DNA of 64,000 bases from Sulfitobacter sp. EhC04 (GCF_001650875.1 NZ_LXYI01000089.1:248001-312000); one strand, 5' to 3'; shown: positions 1 through 8,180, counted from the stretch's first letter. A program made the numbers and translations. The notes: generated by a model not told the origin, from the sequence alone.

Positions 1-2
1 AC

Positions 3-254
3 TCCGGTTGCAAAACGGCTCATGAGATGTTCGGGCTACCTCTTGTCAGAAAGGACCATGAGCCAGAAGAAAGCGCTGCCGACTTGATGGCAAACCTTGC
101 CAGTGAGTTTGATCACCCATTCAAATTCAACACCGTGCGAGATTGGCTAAAGCACAAGAATTATACGGTGTTCCGAAAGCGGTGTGATGCTGCAACCGAC
201 TACATGCGGGACAAGTACTTGTTTGACCTCGGCGTAAAGAGGCAGCGTCCCTAG
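3..254 (+). CDS. Hypothetical protein, 5' end outside window
   Basis: An open frame enters from the left edge and gives 83 residues before a TAG stop, so this is probably the C-terminal part of a longer protein; an internal ATG at 27 would give 75 aa. The product is hydrophilic, rich in charged residues, with no membrane segment and no motif I recognise. A hairpin with a short T tract follows the stop at once, which supports this being a true gene end. It lies upstream of an AlpA-like regulator within the putative island. Function unknown. Confidence 0.4.
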   Translation, partial: SGCKTAHEMFGLPLVRKDHEPEESAADLMANLASEFDHPFKFNTVRDWLKHKNYTVFRKRCDAATDYMRDKYLFDLGVKRQRP

Positions 255-278
255 AGGGCTTTTATCGAACCCCTCTTT
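253..278 (+). terminator. Rho-independent terminator-like hairpin
   Basis: AGAGGG (253-258) pairs with CCCTCT (271-276) across a 12-nt loop, followed by TTTCG. It overlaps the stop codon of the partial gene upstream and separates it from the AlpA-like gene. Confidence 0.5.
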
Positions 279-333
279 CGTTGCCGATGGTACTTATCGG
301 TTATGTCTGGTGCACCGAAAAAGGAGCACCACG

Positions 334-525
334 ATGCCTGAGAAAAGTGAAGCGCTTGTTTATCTTTCGTCTGGCCAACTGCAGGCCAAGCTCGGCGGCA
401 GAGGAAGGACCAGTCTCTACAGGGATATTGAACAGGGCCGATTGCCCAAACCCATCAAATTCGGGGGACGCCTGTATTGGGTGGAAGCCGATATCGACGC
501 CGCAATCGCGGCAAATGCGGAGTAA
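334..525 (+). CDS. AlpA-family HTH transcriptional regulator
   Basis: A 63-residue protein with the AlpA/excisionase-like layout: a helix-turn-helix in which residues near 20-35 (GGRGRTSLYRDIEQG) form the DNA-reading part, followed by RLPKPIKFGGRLYW and an acidic C-terminal helix. Members of this family regulate phage and island integrases. The start at 334 was chosen because AAGGAG lies 7 nt upstream; an in-frame GTG at 310 has no such signal. Its position in a putative island beside a tRNA gene fits a role in excision or integrase control, which is inference because no integrase gene is visible here. Confidence 0.75.
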   Translation: MPEKSEALVYLSSGQLQAKLGGRGRTSLYRDIEQGRLPKPIKFGGRLYWVEADIDAAIAANAE

Positions 526-638
526 GACCCGCTCAACCCTTCTGCAAAGGTGCAGGCGGATCGAGCGAGAATATATCTTCCACGATACTCCCCCGACATA
601 CGCCCAGCGCCTTTGTGGATCAAGCCATGGAGAACTGT

Positions 639-944
639 ATGGCTGACTGCAAACAATGGGGCCGTGCCCTGTTTACTGTTAAAAGCGAAGGCTCCCCGCC
701 GTCTAGTGTCGCCGTTTCAGGCCGCGACCGTTGGGCGCTTGAGTGCCTGATTGCTGCCGGTGAGAGAGGTTGCACACCTATCGACACGCCCGGACCTCGC
801 TGGAGCGGCTATGTTCATAACCTGCGCAATCTGGGAGTGCCCATCAGAACGGTCACAGAGGCGCACGAGGGGCCGTTTGCAGGTACGCATGCCCGCTACG
901 TCCTGTGCGCGCCTGTTGAGCGCGTAGAGGGGGCAACGGCATGA
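639..944 (+). CDS. Winged-helix domain protein
   Basis: A 101-residue protein whose core (roughly residues 25-90) has the helix-helix-wing pattern of the winged-helix proteins found in alphaproteobacterial phage and island cassettes: WALECLIAAGERGCTPID, then WSGYVHNLRNLGVPI and the basic/aromatic end HARYVL. Two starts compete: ATG 627 has a poor ribosome site, while ATG 639 has GGAGAA 4 nt upstream and is used here. The TGA stop overlaps the next ATG (ATGA), so it is translationally coupled to the tiny gene that follows. Probable DNA-binding protein; target unknown. Confidence 0.6.
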   Translation: MADCKQWGRALFTVKSEGSPPSSVAVSGRDRWALECLIAAGERGCTPIDTPGPRWSGYVHNLRNLGVPIRTVTEAHEGPFAGTHARYVLCAPVERVEGATA

Positions 945-1072
945 TGGATCGCCTCAGAAACCCGCCACGCCCCAACGCAATGTTGGAGCGGCGTATACGC
1001 CACCAATTCGGAGTGCCCGACAGCCTTGCGCGCTTCATTGCGGAACAGTTGGTCGCGAGGGGGCGCGAATGA
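941..1072 (+). CDS. 43-aa hypothetical protein in coupled cassette
   Basis: A short gene whose ATG overlaps the stop of the winged-helix gene (ATGA) and whose TGA overlaps the ATG of the next gene (ATGA again). This double coupling is the main evidence that it is translated. The product is 43 residues, strongly basic at the N-terminus (MMDRLRNPPRP) with a predicted amphipathic helix near the end (SLARFIAEQLVARG). No known family is recognised. It probably acts with the two flanking HTH proteins, but this is inferred only from gene order. Confidence 0.6.
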   Translation: MMDRLRNPPRPNAMLERRIRHQFGVPDSLARFIAEQLVARGRE

Positions 1073-1566
1073 GCAGCAAACCCTACAGGAAGGGTAAAAG
1101 GGGCGCTGGGCGGCATGTCCAGCTCCCCGAGTACCTTCAAGCATCGGAAGCCTGGGCCACCCTCAAACCGGGGCCGCGCGCGCTCTACATCGAGTTGAAA
1201 CGGCGCTACATGGGAAGCAACAACGGGCGGATCATTCTCAGCCATCGGCAGGCCGCAGAGGCGCTGAACGTCCATCGCAACACGGTTGGCGCATGGTTTG
1301 CCGAGCTGGAGGAGCGCGGTTTCATCTTTGCGACCCAACGGGCTTACCTCGGACCATCCGGAATAGGGCAGGCGGCGCTTTGGGCCTTGCAGGAAATGCC
1401 TGCCATCGGAGAGGCATCGCCGCGCATGGGTTTCAGAACGTGGCGACCGAAAATGCAGAAGCCCCGCACAAAAAGCCTGCATCGGCGTCACAGTGAGTGT
1501 GACACCCCCGGCGAAACGACAGAAAGCGCCGCAGGGAACGTCACAAAACTTGTGCCGCGCGGCTGA
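1069..1566 (+). CDS. HTH domain protein (replication-initiator-like)
   Basis: A 165-residue protein with a central winged helix-turn-helix: residues about 60-90 contain LSHRQAAEALNVHRNTVGAW followed by FAELEERGFI, the layout of MarR/GntR-like and plasmid RepA-like DNA-binding domains. The N-terminus is very basic (SSKPYRKGKRGAGRH) and the C-terminal 40 residues are low-complexity and basic. Its ATG overlaps the preceding stop, so it ends a three-gene coupled cassette. Similar genes are common in Rhodobacterales islands and prophage-like regions; a role in replication or regulation of the island is inference. Confidence 0.6.
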   Translation: MSSKPYRKGKRGAGRHVQLPEYLQASEAWATLKPGPRALYIELKRRYMGSNNGRIILSHRQAAEALNVHRNTVGAWFAELEERGFIFATQRAYLGPSGIGQAALWALQEMPAIGEASPRMGFRTWRPKMQKPRTKSLHRRHSECDTPGETTESAAGNVTKLVPRG

Positions 1567-1667
1567 TTTTCCCTTTGTTTCCGATGCACAGAAAGCAGGA
1601 CACATATATATCTAGCCATGCGGTAACGCCTAGGCGGTCACGTTTAGATGCTCCGCCCAAACGCAGG

Positions 1668-2018
1668 CTATTCACACATCAGCGTGGGCTGTCTGAAGCC
1701 AGTAATCGTGTAGCTTCCTTGCGGATTGGGTTTGCCAAATAACGTGTAAAGGCATTCCGAGTATGATGTTCCACCGCCGTAGGTCGTCGCGGTTACGTAG
1801 TTTCCAAAGCCGGTAAAATTCGTGGTGGTCGGAGCCGTGTAAGAACTCGTGCGGCTCCATTGGAAAGCCGTCCGTCCGTCGGGTAACTTTACCACGTTAG
1901 CCGGTGGGCCATAGTCCAAAACTGCGTCGGTAACATCCTTTCCGACATACCCACTCATGATTTCAGAAGCGCAACCTGACAGCATCAAAGCTGCGGTAAG
2001 ATAAAGAGCATGCTTCAT
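1668..2018 (-). CDS. Small outer-membrane-type lipoprotein
   Basis: A 116-residue protein with a lipoprotein signal: Lys-His N-region, hydrophobic stretch and lipobox LSGC, with the modified Cys near residue 15. The mature part is rich in Thr, Tyr and Gly (TSYTAPTTTNFTGFGNYVTATT) and has two more Cys near the C-terminus (SEC and LMC) that could form a disulfide. An AAAGGAAA ribosome site lies just upstream of the start at 2018. Short lipoproteins of this kind with a conserved YGPP segment occur in many proteobacteria without a known function. Confidence 0.7.
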   Translation of the reverse strand: MKHALYLTAALMLSGCASEIMSGYVGKDVTDAVLDYGPPANVVKLPDGRTAFQWSRTSSYTAPTTTNFTGFGNYVTATTYGGGTSYSECLYTLFGKPNPQGSYTITGFRQPTLMCE

Positions 2019-2182
2019 CGATTTCCTTTCTTGGCGCAAATTACGTCGCCGCTCGTTCCATCCGGCACCACCAGAAACCACCTGCACTTTTGTTTCAAGG
2101 CAATTTGGGCAAGTTGACGCTGTTTGTGGCCCATTTTGTCCGTTAAACTACCAATTAATTTCGATAAAATCCGGAGGCTGAA

Positions 2183-2800
2183 ATGGGTGGATCAGGTAGC
2201 GGGCGGCGCTGGCATTGGGACGCGGTGGCCACGACAGACAGCATGTACTCACTCGACGTTCGGCGGTTGTCACGGAAGGGCTTGCTAGCTCCGGGCAATC
2301 GTTTTGGCTGGCATTGGTCGCGGGGCGGTGAGCGTATCGGAGAAATTCAGATCGAGGCGCAGGCCGGTTCAATCATCCTTAAGTATCGGTCGCGCAGTGG
2401 GGGCGGAGATTGGGAAAGCATGAACTACCCTGTTCGCCTTATTTCTCAGCCCTGCAACCTTGGAGGGGAGCGCCAATGGTTCGCCTGCCCAGCGCGCGGG
2501 TGCGGTAGGCGGGTGGCGCTACTCTACGGCGGGCGCATCTTTGCATGCAGGCATTGCTACAGGCTGGCCTACCCTTCTCAGCGAGAACAGAGTTTTCAGA
2601 GGTATCAGCGTCGGGCAAATGCCATCAAGACCCGGTTAGGCTGGGATTCTCTGCCGTGGGGGGATTGGGGGCCAAAGCCGAAGGGGATGCACCAAAGCAC
2701 CTTTGACCGCCTAACAGCCGAGATTGAGCATTTTGAAGCTGCATCCGATGTGGCGTTCGTCGGATATTTCCAGACTCGCTTTGACTTACTAGGTGACTAG
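2183..2800 (+). CDS. Conserved Cys-rich hypothetical protein
   Basis: A 205-residue protein of a widespread but uncharacterised family that starts with MGGSGSGR and contains LDVRRLSRKGLL near residue 30. A probable zinc-binding ribbon lies near residues 100-130: CPARGCGRR followed about 17 residues later by CRHCYRLAYPSQ. The C-terminal half is helical, basic and ends with a charged helix. Family members sit in islands, plasmids and near phage genes; nucleic-acid binding is a reasonable guess from the zinc ribbon but not shown. It is the last gene before the tRNA-Leu and reads toward it. Confidence 0.65.
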   Translation: MGGSGSGRRWHWDAVATTDSMYSLDVRRLSRKGLLAPGNRFGWHWSRGGERIGEIQIEAQAGSIILKYRSRSGGGDWESMNYPVRLISQPCNLGGERQWFACPARGCGRRVALLYGGRIFACRHCYRLAYPSQREQSFQRYQRRANAIKTRLGWDSLPWGDWGPKPKGMHQSTFDRLTAEIEHFEAASDVAFVGYFQTRFDLLGD

Positions 2801-2859
2801 CGCCATCGAAGCCACAAAGGTGGTTGTCGGGGTGGATTGGGAAGGGGGTAAATTGGAAA

Positions 2860-2890
2860 ACCCCTTTAAGATTAGTATCTTACTTGGGGT
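2860..2890 (-). terminator. Terminator of tRNA-Leu
   Basis: On the minus strand, ACCCC and AAGAT pair with ATCTT and GGGGT around a small loop, and GGGG is followed by TTTTCC. It begins 3 nt after the tRNA CCA end, so it is the likely transcription stop of the tRNA. Confidence 0.55.
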
Positions 2891-2893
2891 AAA

Positions 2894-2979
2894 TGGTGCC
2901 CAGGAGAGGACTCGAACCTCCACACCGTTGCCAGTACTAGCACCTGAAGCTAGCGCGTCTACCATTCCGCCACCTGGGC
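2894..2979 (-). tRNA. tRNA-Leu (anticodon CAG)
   Basis: An 86-nt cloverleaf reads on the minus strand. The acceptor stem GCCCAGG pairs with CCTGGGC, the anticodon loop TTCAGGT (anticodon CAG) sits on the stem CTAGC/GCTAG, a long class II variable arm follows, the T arm contains GGTTCGAGTCC, and CCA is encoded (2894-2896). The 3' end faces the putative island at 1-2893. Confidence 0.95.
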
Positions 2980-3151
2980 AGGTCACGTGAGCGCTGCATC
3001 TAAGGGGGCATCGGGCGGGTGTCAATTGCAATCTGGCGTGAAATTGAACTTTGCAAGTTTCCGCCGTGGGTCGCTGGCGATTGCGCCTTGTCCGGGGATG
3101 GGGGTATCGTTAAACCGGCTACGTGAATTTGATCGCGCGAGGTGCTTTATC

Positions 3152-4138
3152 ATGTCCAAGCTGGTTACGATCTACGGCGGTTCCGGTTTTGTCGGCCGAT
3201 ATATCGCGCGCCGCATGGCAAAGGCAGGCTGGCGGGTCCGGGTTGCCGTGCGCAATCCCAACGAGGCGATTTTCGTGCGTCCCTACGGTGTCGTCGGACA
3301 GGTGGAGCCGATCCTGTGCAACATTCGTGATGACGCATCCGTGCGTGCAGCCATGCAGGGTGCCGAGGCAGTTGTGAACTGCGTCGGGATCCTTGTCGAA
3401 ACCGGCCGCAACAGGTTCGATCCGGTGCAGGCGGAAGGTGCCGCGCGGGTGGCCCGGCTGGCCGCCGAGGAAGGCGTGGCGCGGATGGTGCAGATTTCCG
3501 CCATTGGGGCGGATGCCGATGCGCTCAGCGATTATGCCGCCAGCAAGGGCGAGGGTGAAATGGCTGTGCAAAAGTACATGCCTGACGCGGTTATCCTGCG
3601 ACCTTCGATTGTCTTCGGGCCTGAGGACGATTTCTTTAACCGTTTTGCCGGCATGGCCCGGAACAGCCCCGTATTGCCCGTGGTCGGACAGGGGACGCTG
3701 TTTCAGCCGGTCTATGTCGACGACGTCGCTCAGGCCGCCGTTCTGGGCGTGATTGGCAAGGCTGAGGGTGGTATCTATGAACTGGGCGGACCCGAGGTCG
3801 ATACCTTCAGGGGGTTGATGGTGCGAATGCTGGACGTGATCCACCGCCGTCGGCTGATCCTGAACATGCCGAACTGGATTGCGCGGATCATGGCCTGGGG
3901 TTTCGATCTGCTGCAATCCATCACGCTGGGATTGTTCACCAACCGGATGATCACCCGCGATCAGGTCAAGAACCTTGCCAATGACAATGTCGTATCAGAG
4001 GGTGCAAAAACCTTTGCCGATCTGGGGATCAAGCCGGTCTCCATGGCGTCTGTCTTGCCTGACTACTTGTGGCGCTTCCGGCCCTCGGGCCAGTATGATG
4101 CGATCAAGGATTCCGCCCGCAATCTGCGCAACAGCTGA
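3152..4138 (+). CDS. NAD(P)-binding NDUFA9-like protein
   Basis: A 328-residue atypical short-chain dehydrogenase. The N-terminal Rossmann motif [18 protein letters not shown] binds NAD(P), and the body matches the complex I NDUFA9 subunit family ([46 protein letters not shown]). In alphaproteobacteria these proteins are linked to complex I assembly or quinone-related functions. The usual YxxxK catalytic pair is reduced to YAASKGEGE. The start at 3152 (MSKLV) fits the family; longer in-frame starts run into the tRNA. Its TGA overlaps the ATG of uppP (TGATG), so both are co-translated. Confidence 0.8.
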   Translation: MSKLVTIYGGSGFVGRYIARRMAKAGWRVRVAVRNPNEAIFVRPYGVVGQVEPILCNIRDDASVRAAMQGAEAVVNCVGILVETGRNRFDPVQAEGAARVARLAAEEGVARMVQISAIGADADALSDYAASKGEGEMAVQKYMPDAVILRPSIVFGPEDDFFNRFAGMARNSPVLPVVGQGTLFQPVYVDDVAQAAVLGVIGKAEGGIYELGGPEVDTFRGLMVRMLDVIHRRRLILNMPNWIARIMAWGFDLLQSITLGLFTNRMITRDQVKNLANDNVVSEGAKTFADLGIKPVSMASVLPDYLWRFRPSGQYDAIKDSARNLRNS

Positions 4139-4938
4139 TGGATACCACAATCGTCGCGGCCTTTCTGGGTCTGCTGGAAGGGCTGACGGAGTTCATTCCC
4201 GTTTCTTCCACAGGCCACCTGTTGCTAGCAGGGCATTTTCTGGGGTTTGAAAGCGCCGGCAAGACCTTTGAGGTGGTGATACAGCTTGGGGCGGTTCTGG
4301 CGATTCTGACGCTTTATGCGGGGCGGCTGTGGGCGGTGTTTTCTGCCGCACCCAATGATCCGGCGGCCCGGCGCTTCATCCTGTCGGTGCTGGTGGCCTT
4401 CCTGCCTGCGGTCGTGATTGGTGTGATTGCCCATGATTTCATCAAGACGGTGCTTTTCGAGACACCTATGCTGATCGCGGTCATGCTGGTTCTGGGGGGC
4501 ATCGTCTTGCTGTTTGTGGACCGGATTGCGCCAGCGCCCCGGCACGAGGATGCCATGTCATTTCCCCTGCCGATGGCGTTGAAAATCGGATTTATTCAGT
4601 GTCTTGCCATGATCCCCGGCACATCGCGGTCAGGTGCCACGATCGTGGGCGCGCTGATGTTGGGGGCCAGCAAGCGGGCAGCGGCGGAATTTTCGTTCTT
4701 CTTGTCGATGCCGACAATGGCGGGGGCCTTTGCCTATGACCTTTACAAGAACCGGGACGTGTTGGATGCTTCGGTCGTGGGCGAGATCGCTGTTGGTTTT
4801 GTGATGGCCTTTATCGCGGCTGTGCTCGTGGTGCGGTGGCTGTTGGATTACGTCAGCAAGCATGGCTATGCGCTGTTCGGCTGGTGGCGAATCGTTGTCG
4901 GGCTGGCTGCGATTGCTGCATTATCGGCGGGTTATTGA
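4138..4938 (+). CDS. uppP: Undecaprenyl-diphosphatase UppP
   Basis: A 266-residue integral membrane enzyme that removes one phosphate from undecaprenyl diphosphate, recycling the lipid carrier used for peptidoglycan and polysaccharide export. The family signatures are visible: [17 protein letters not shown] near residue 15 and [10 protein letters not shown] near residue 160, which contribute active-site Glu, Ser and Arg. About eight hydrophobic segments are predicted, and length matches the BacA/UppP family. Its ATG overlaps the stop of the NDUFA9-like gene. It is functionally connected to mtgA (15.0 kb) and to the exopolysaccharide locus (34-43 kb), which depend on the same lipid carrier. 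Confidence 0.95.
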   Translation: MDTTIVAAFLGLLEGLTEFIPVSSTGHLLLAGHFLGFESAGKTFEVVIQLGAVLAILTLYAGRLWAVFSAAPNDPAARRFILSVLVAFLPAVVIGVIAHDFIKTVLFETPMLIAVMLVLGGIVLLFVDRIAPAPRHEDAMSFPLPMALKIGFIQCLAMIPGTSRSGATIVGALMLGASKRAAAEFSFFLSMPTMAGAFAYDLYKNRDVLDASVVGEIAVGFVMAFIAAVLVVRWLLDYVSKHGYALFGWWRIVVGLAAIAALSAGY

Positions 4939-5027
4939 CGGTTAGGGCCGGATCGGATCTATTTTGCGGAAATATCTGCCGAAAAATGGCGTACAGAGCT
5001 CATAAACTGATATATAGGTCAGCATAT

Positions 5028-5056
5028 CTGACTTTATTTCCAATTTGTGCTAGGAT
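5028..5056 (+). promoter_or_regulatory. Candidate gltD promoter with adjacent dyad
   Basis: CTGACT (5028-5033), 17-nt spacer and TAGGAT (5051-5056) preceded by TGC form a plausible extended -10 promoter 40 nt upstream of gltD. GTCAG-CATAT-CTGAC (5018-5032) is a perfect dyad overlapping the -35 and could bind a regulator. Sequence-only prediction. Confidence 0.4.
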
Positions 5057-5095
5057 AGAGGGAAGGTCTCGCAGTAATTCTGAAAGGGCATGATC

Positions 5096-6532
5096 ATGGC
5101 TGAGCAGCCGATGCTGAAATTCGTGAATATCGAACGGGACATGCCCGAGAAACGTCCGCCCAATCTGCGCCGGACGGATTTCAACGAGATTTACGCAGAG
5201 TACGCAGATGCCAAGGCCAAGGAGCAATCAAGCCGCTGCAGCCAATGCGGTGTGCCCTACTGCCAGTCCCATTGTCCGCTGTACAACAATATTCCGGACT
5301 GGTTGCGCCTGACCGCCGAGGGGCGTTTGCAGGAGGCCTATGAGGTCAGCCAGGCGACCAACACCTTTCCCGAGATTTGCGGCCGCATCTGCCCGCAGGA
5401 TCGCCTGTGCGAGGGGAATTGCGTGATCGAACAATCCGGCCACGGCACCGTTACCATCGGGTCGGTCGAGAAATACATCACTGACACCGCCTGGGAAAAA
5501 GGCTGGGTTCAGCCCATCAAACCGGGCAGCGAGCGCCCCGAGAGCGTTGGCATCATCGGGGCTGGCCCCGGCGGGCTGGCGGCGGCGGATGTGCTGCGCC
5601 GGGCCGGTGTGCAGGTGACGATCTATGACCGCTATGACCGCGCGGGCGGGCTGCTGACCTATGGCATCCCCGGCTTCAAGCTGGAGAAGGACGTGGTGAT
5701 GCGCCGCAACGATCAACTTGCGCAGGGCGGCGTGACCTTTGAACTGAATTGCGATGTCGGCGTGGACATTTCCTTTGCCGATATCCGGGCCAGGCATGAT
5801 GCTGTCATCATCGCCACCGGTGTCTACAAGACACGGGAGATTCAGGCACCCGGCGTCGGCGTGCCGGGGCTGGAGAGGGCGATTGATTTCCTGACCGCCA
5901 GCAACCGCAAGAGCTTTGGCGACGCGGTCGAGGAATTCGACAGCGGGCGGCTGAATGCCTCAGGCAAGAAGGTCGTCGTGATCGGCGGCGGCGACACCGC
6001 GATGGATTGCGTGCGCACCTCGATCCGGCAGGGGGCGACTTCGGTCAAATGTCTGTATCGCCGGGACCGGGCCAACATGCCGGGCAGTCAACGCGAAGTG
6101 GCCAATGCCGAGGAGGAGGGGGTCGTGTTTGAATGGCTCTCGGCACCCAAGGGGTTTGTGGGCGATCCGGTGACCGGCGTGATGGTGCAAAAGATGCGCC
6201 TGGGCCAGCCTGATGCAACGGGCCGCCAGGCCCCCGAACTGATCGAGGGTTCCGACTACGTCGAAGAGGCCGATCTGGTGATCATGGCGCTGGGGTTCGA
6301 GCCCGAAGACCTGCCGACCCTTTGGGGCGAGGCCGATCTGCCGGTGAACCGCTGGGGTACGATCAAAGCCGATTATGTGTCCGGGCAAACCGCGCTCGAC
6401 GGGGTCTATGCGGTGGGTGACATCGTGCGGGGCGCGAGCCTTGTTGTCTGGGCGATCAAGGACGGGCGCGACTGTGCCGAGGCGATCCTGAAACGGCTGG
6501 GTCAGGGCGCGGCTGCCGTCGCTGCGGAGTAG
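5096..6532 (+). CDS. gltD: Glutamate synthase (NADPH) small subunit GltD
   Basis: A 478-residue flavoprotein that passes electrons from NADPH to the large subunit, which makes two glutamates from glutamine and 2-oxoglutarate. N-terminal cysteines CSQCGVPYC, CPLYNN and CGRICPQDRLCEGNC (about residues 45-110) bind 4Fe-4S clusters; GAGPGGLAAADVLRRAG is the FAD site and GGGDTAMDC the NADPH site. ATG 5096 is preferred because AAAGGG lies 7 nt upstream; the in-frame ATG at 5090 is too close to it. The partner gltB is 1.6 kb downstream on the same strand with three genes in between. Confidence 0.95.
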   Translation: MAEQPMLKFVNIERDMPEKRPPNLRRTDFNEIYAEYADAKAKEQSSRCSQCGVPYCQSHCPLYNNIPDWLRLTAEGRLQEAYEVSQATNTFPEICGRICPQDRLCEGNCVIEQSGHGTVTIGSVEKYITDTAWEKGWVQPIKPGSERPESVGIIGAGPGGLAAADVLRRAGVQVTIYDRYDRAGGLLTYGIPGFKLEKDVVMRRNDQLAQGGVTFELNCDVGVDISFADIRARHDAVIIATGVYKTREIQAPGVGVPGLERAIDFLTASNRKSFGDAVEEFDSGRLNASGKKVVVIGGGDTAMDCVRTSIRQGATSVKCLYRRDRANMPGSQREVANAEEEGVVFEWLSAPKGFVGDPVTGVMVQKMRLGQPDATGRQAPELIEGSDYVEEADLVIMALGFEPEDLPTLWGEADLPVNRWGTIKADYVSGQTALDGVYAVGDIVRGASLVVWAIKDGRDCAEAILKRLGQGAAAVAAE

Positions 6533-6550
6533 GAAAGCGGCAGGCACAAC

Positions 6551-6583
6551 CTGTGCACAGAGTGTGCACAGGCGGTACACCGC
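6551..6583. promoter_or_regulatory. Tandem palindromes upstream of GFA gene
   Basis: TGTGCACA occurs twice (6552-6559 and 6563-6570), 11 bp apart, so the two copies face the same side of the helix; the first is extended to CTGTGCACAG. GCGGT-AC-ACCGC (6572-6583) follows. They lie between gltD and the first GFA gene and look like operator sites. The regulator is unknown. Confidence 0.4.
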
Positions 6584-6648
6584 TACGGTGACATCGGAAA
6601 AACGACAGGTCAATAAATCTGACCTGAAAGGGATCAGGGAGAAGGACA

Positions 6649-7095
6649 ATGCCAAGCGACATGGTCAGCGGTCAGTGCTTGTGTGGTGCGGTTCGCATCA
6701 CCGTGGCCGATCCTGTCGGTTGGGTCGGTGTGTGCCATTGTACGATGTGCCAGCGCTGGAGCGGCGCGATGTTCGCCTGTTTCCCGGCCTCGGCCGAGAC
6801 GGTCACGGTCAGCGGTCCGGTCAAGCTGCACGAATCGTCGGCGCTGGCGGACCGGGCGTTCTGTGCGACTTGCGGGTCGCATCTGTGGATGCGCGACCGG
6901 GTCGAAGGATCAGACTATGACCTGATGCCGGGGCTGTTCGAGGCCGCAGCGGACTGGCCGTTGAAAAGCGAAATCTATTGCGATCAGGCACCGGCAGCAT
7001 TTGCATTGAGCGGCGACCACAAGAAAGCCACGGCAGCGCAATACCGTGAAGAATACCCTCAAGCTCAGGAGGTATCTGACTATGCCCAGGATTGA
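6649..7095 (+). CDS. GFA-family zinc protein 1
   Basis: A 148-residue member of the GFA/CENP-V family, named after glutathione-dependent formaldehyde-activating enzyme. Zinc ligands are in place: CLCG (residues 10-13), CHCTMC near residue 30 and FCATCG near residue 67. Most family members have no proven reaction, and the formaldehyde role is disputed. GGGAGAAGG gives a good ribosome site. The 3' end overlaps the next gene, a second GFA-family protein, by 14 bp. Both share the GQCLCGA start and probably arose by an old duplication. Confidence 0.85.
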   Translation: MPSDMVSGQCLCGAVRITVADPVGWVGVCHCTMCQRWSGAMFACFPASAETVTVSGPVKLHESSALADRAFCATCGSHLWMRDRVEGSDYDLMPGLFEAAADWPLKSEIYCDQAPAAFALSGDHKKATAAQYREEYPQAQEVSDYAQD

Positions 7096-7498
7096 AGGCC
7101 AATGTCTTTGCGGTGCAATCTCGGTGACGGCAGAGACAGACAACGCGATTCTGCGGGCCTGTCATTGCGACATGTGCCGAAGGCATACATCCGGCGCGTT
7201 CTTTTCCATCGAAACGGTTCCCGGCAGCATTGAGGTGTCGGGCGATGCGACGATCTATCGGTCGTCGGAATGGGCGCAGCGCGGGTTCTGCGGCACCTGC
7301 GGTTCGACCCTGTGGTACGAGACCCTCCAAGACGGGCGTCGCAATCTGGCGGCGGGTCTGTTTGCCGATGGCGGCAACGCGCCGCTGAAGATGGAGTTCT
7401 TTGCCGATATGTGTCCGCAGGGCTACCGGCTGGAGGGCGATCACAAGCGTCTGAGCACCAAGGAAACCATCGCGATGTTTGGCGGAGGAGATACATGA
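7082..7498 (+). CDS. GFA-family zinc protein 2
   Basis: A 138-residue paralogue of the preceding gene, with the same zinc ligands: CLCG near residue 8, CHCDMCRRH near residue 28 and FCGTCGST near residue 64. AGGAGG ahead of the ATG is a strong ribosome site inside the end of the upstream gene. The overlap at both ends points to coupled translation with its neighbours. A shared substrate with glutamate synthase is not evident; the genes may be linked to gltBD only by co-transcription. Confidence 0.85.
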   Translation: MPRIEGQCLCGAISVTAETDNAILRACHCDMCRRHTSGAFFSIETVPGSIEVSGDATIYRSSEWAQRGFCGTCGSTLWYETLQDGRRNLAAGLFADGGNAPLKMEFFADMCPQGYRLEGDHKRLSTKETIAMFGGGDT

Positions 7499-8166
7499 TG
7501 CGTGCCCTTGCCCTGATCCTGCTGGCTGGCCCGGCTGCTGCGGGTACATTCACCCCGCCGCAGGGGTGCAGCGCGCATCTGACTGTGCAGACCCGCAGTT
7601 GCGTGGTGGAGCATCTGTGGACCTGTACCGCCGACGCGCCCGGTTTGCAGTGGCGTGGCGAGATCGACCAGCGCGGTCTGGTTTATGTCGGCCAGATCGA
7701 CGCAGAGGCACAGTGGGTGCAGTCGTTCTTTCTTACCAGCGGAGAGCGCGAAAGCCTGATCACCCCGGCGGCGGACCCGGCCAGCCTCAGCGCCCTGTTG
7801 GGAAATGGTCTGGATACCTATGACTTCAGCCTCGACACGGCGGAGGGCACGCACCGTGTGGTCGGGTTCGACCGCATTGCGGAGCGCGACGTCGTGATTG
7901 ACGGCGAGCGGCTGCACCGCACGGAATATTCCATCCGCAAGACAGACGCGGATGGCGCGATGATCTACGAGGCGGAAGGGTCCGAATTTGTGTCGGAAAC
8001 ACATGGCCGGTTCTTCTCCGGGACCGGTGACGTGACCCGCCCTGATACGACGTTTTCCTATGACAGCCGGCCTGTCGATTTTATCTATCCCGGTCAGAGC
8101 GGTTTTCTGTCCGATACCCCCCTATATGGCTGTGACGCGCTGGCGGCCGGCTTTGTGAGCGAATGA
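7495..8166 (+). CDS. Secreted hypothetical protein in glt cluster
   Basis: A 223-residue protein with a short signal peptide (MMRALALILLAGPAAAG, cleavage likely after Ala-Ala-Ala). The mature protein has paired cysteines (GCSAHLTVQTRSC and HLWTC, with another Cys in LYGC near the end) that suggest periplasmic disulfides. No family is recognised with certainty. The start overlaps the stop of the GFA gene (ATGATG) and GGAGGAG precedes it; its stop in turn overlaps an ATG that leads into gltB. All five genes from gltD to gltB therefore look like one operon. Confidence 0.65.
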   Translation: MMRALALILLAGPAAAGTFTPPQGCSAHLTVQTRSCVVEHLWTCTADAPGLQWRGEIDQRGLVYVGQIDAEAQWVQSFFLTSGERESLITPAADPASLSALLGNGLDTYDFSLDTAEGTHRVVGFDRIAERDVVIDGERLHRTEYSIRKTDADGAMIYEAEGSEFVSETHGRFFSGTGDVTRPDTTFSYDSRPVDFIYPGQSGFLSDTPLYGCDALAAGFVSE

Positions 8167-8180
8167 AAGGATCCGATACC

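Larger units (their letters stand above)
1..2893. mobile_element. Probable end of a genomic island at tRNA-Leu
   Basis: This stretch ends exactly at the 3' CCA end of a tRNA-Leu gene, the classic landing site of tyrosine-recombinase islands. It carries an AlpA-type regulator, a compact HTH cassette and hypothetical proteins instead of the housekeeping genes that begin after the tRNA. No integrase is visible in the window, so the island call rests on context; the other end and the integrase would lie upstream of base 1. A tRNA 3'-end duplicate (attachment repeat) could not be found inside the window. Confidence 0.4.

Noticed and set aside
2793..2990. Plus-strand open frame across the tRNA-Leu
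   Set aside because: It reads through a complete tRNA cloverleaf on the opposite strand; coding is very unlikely.
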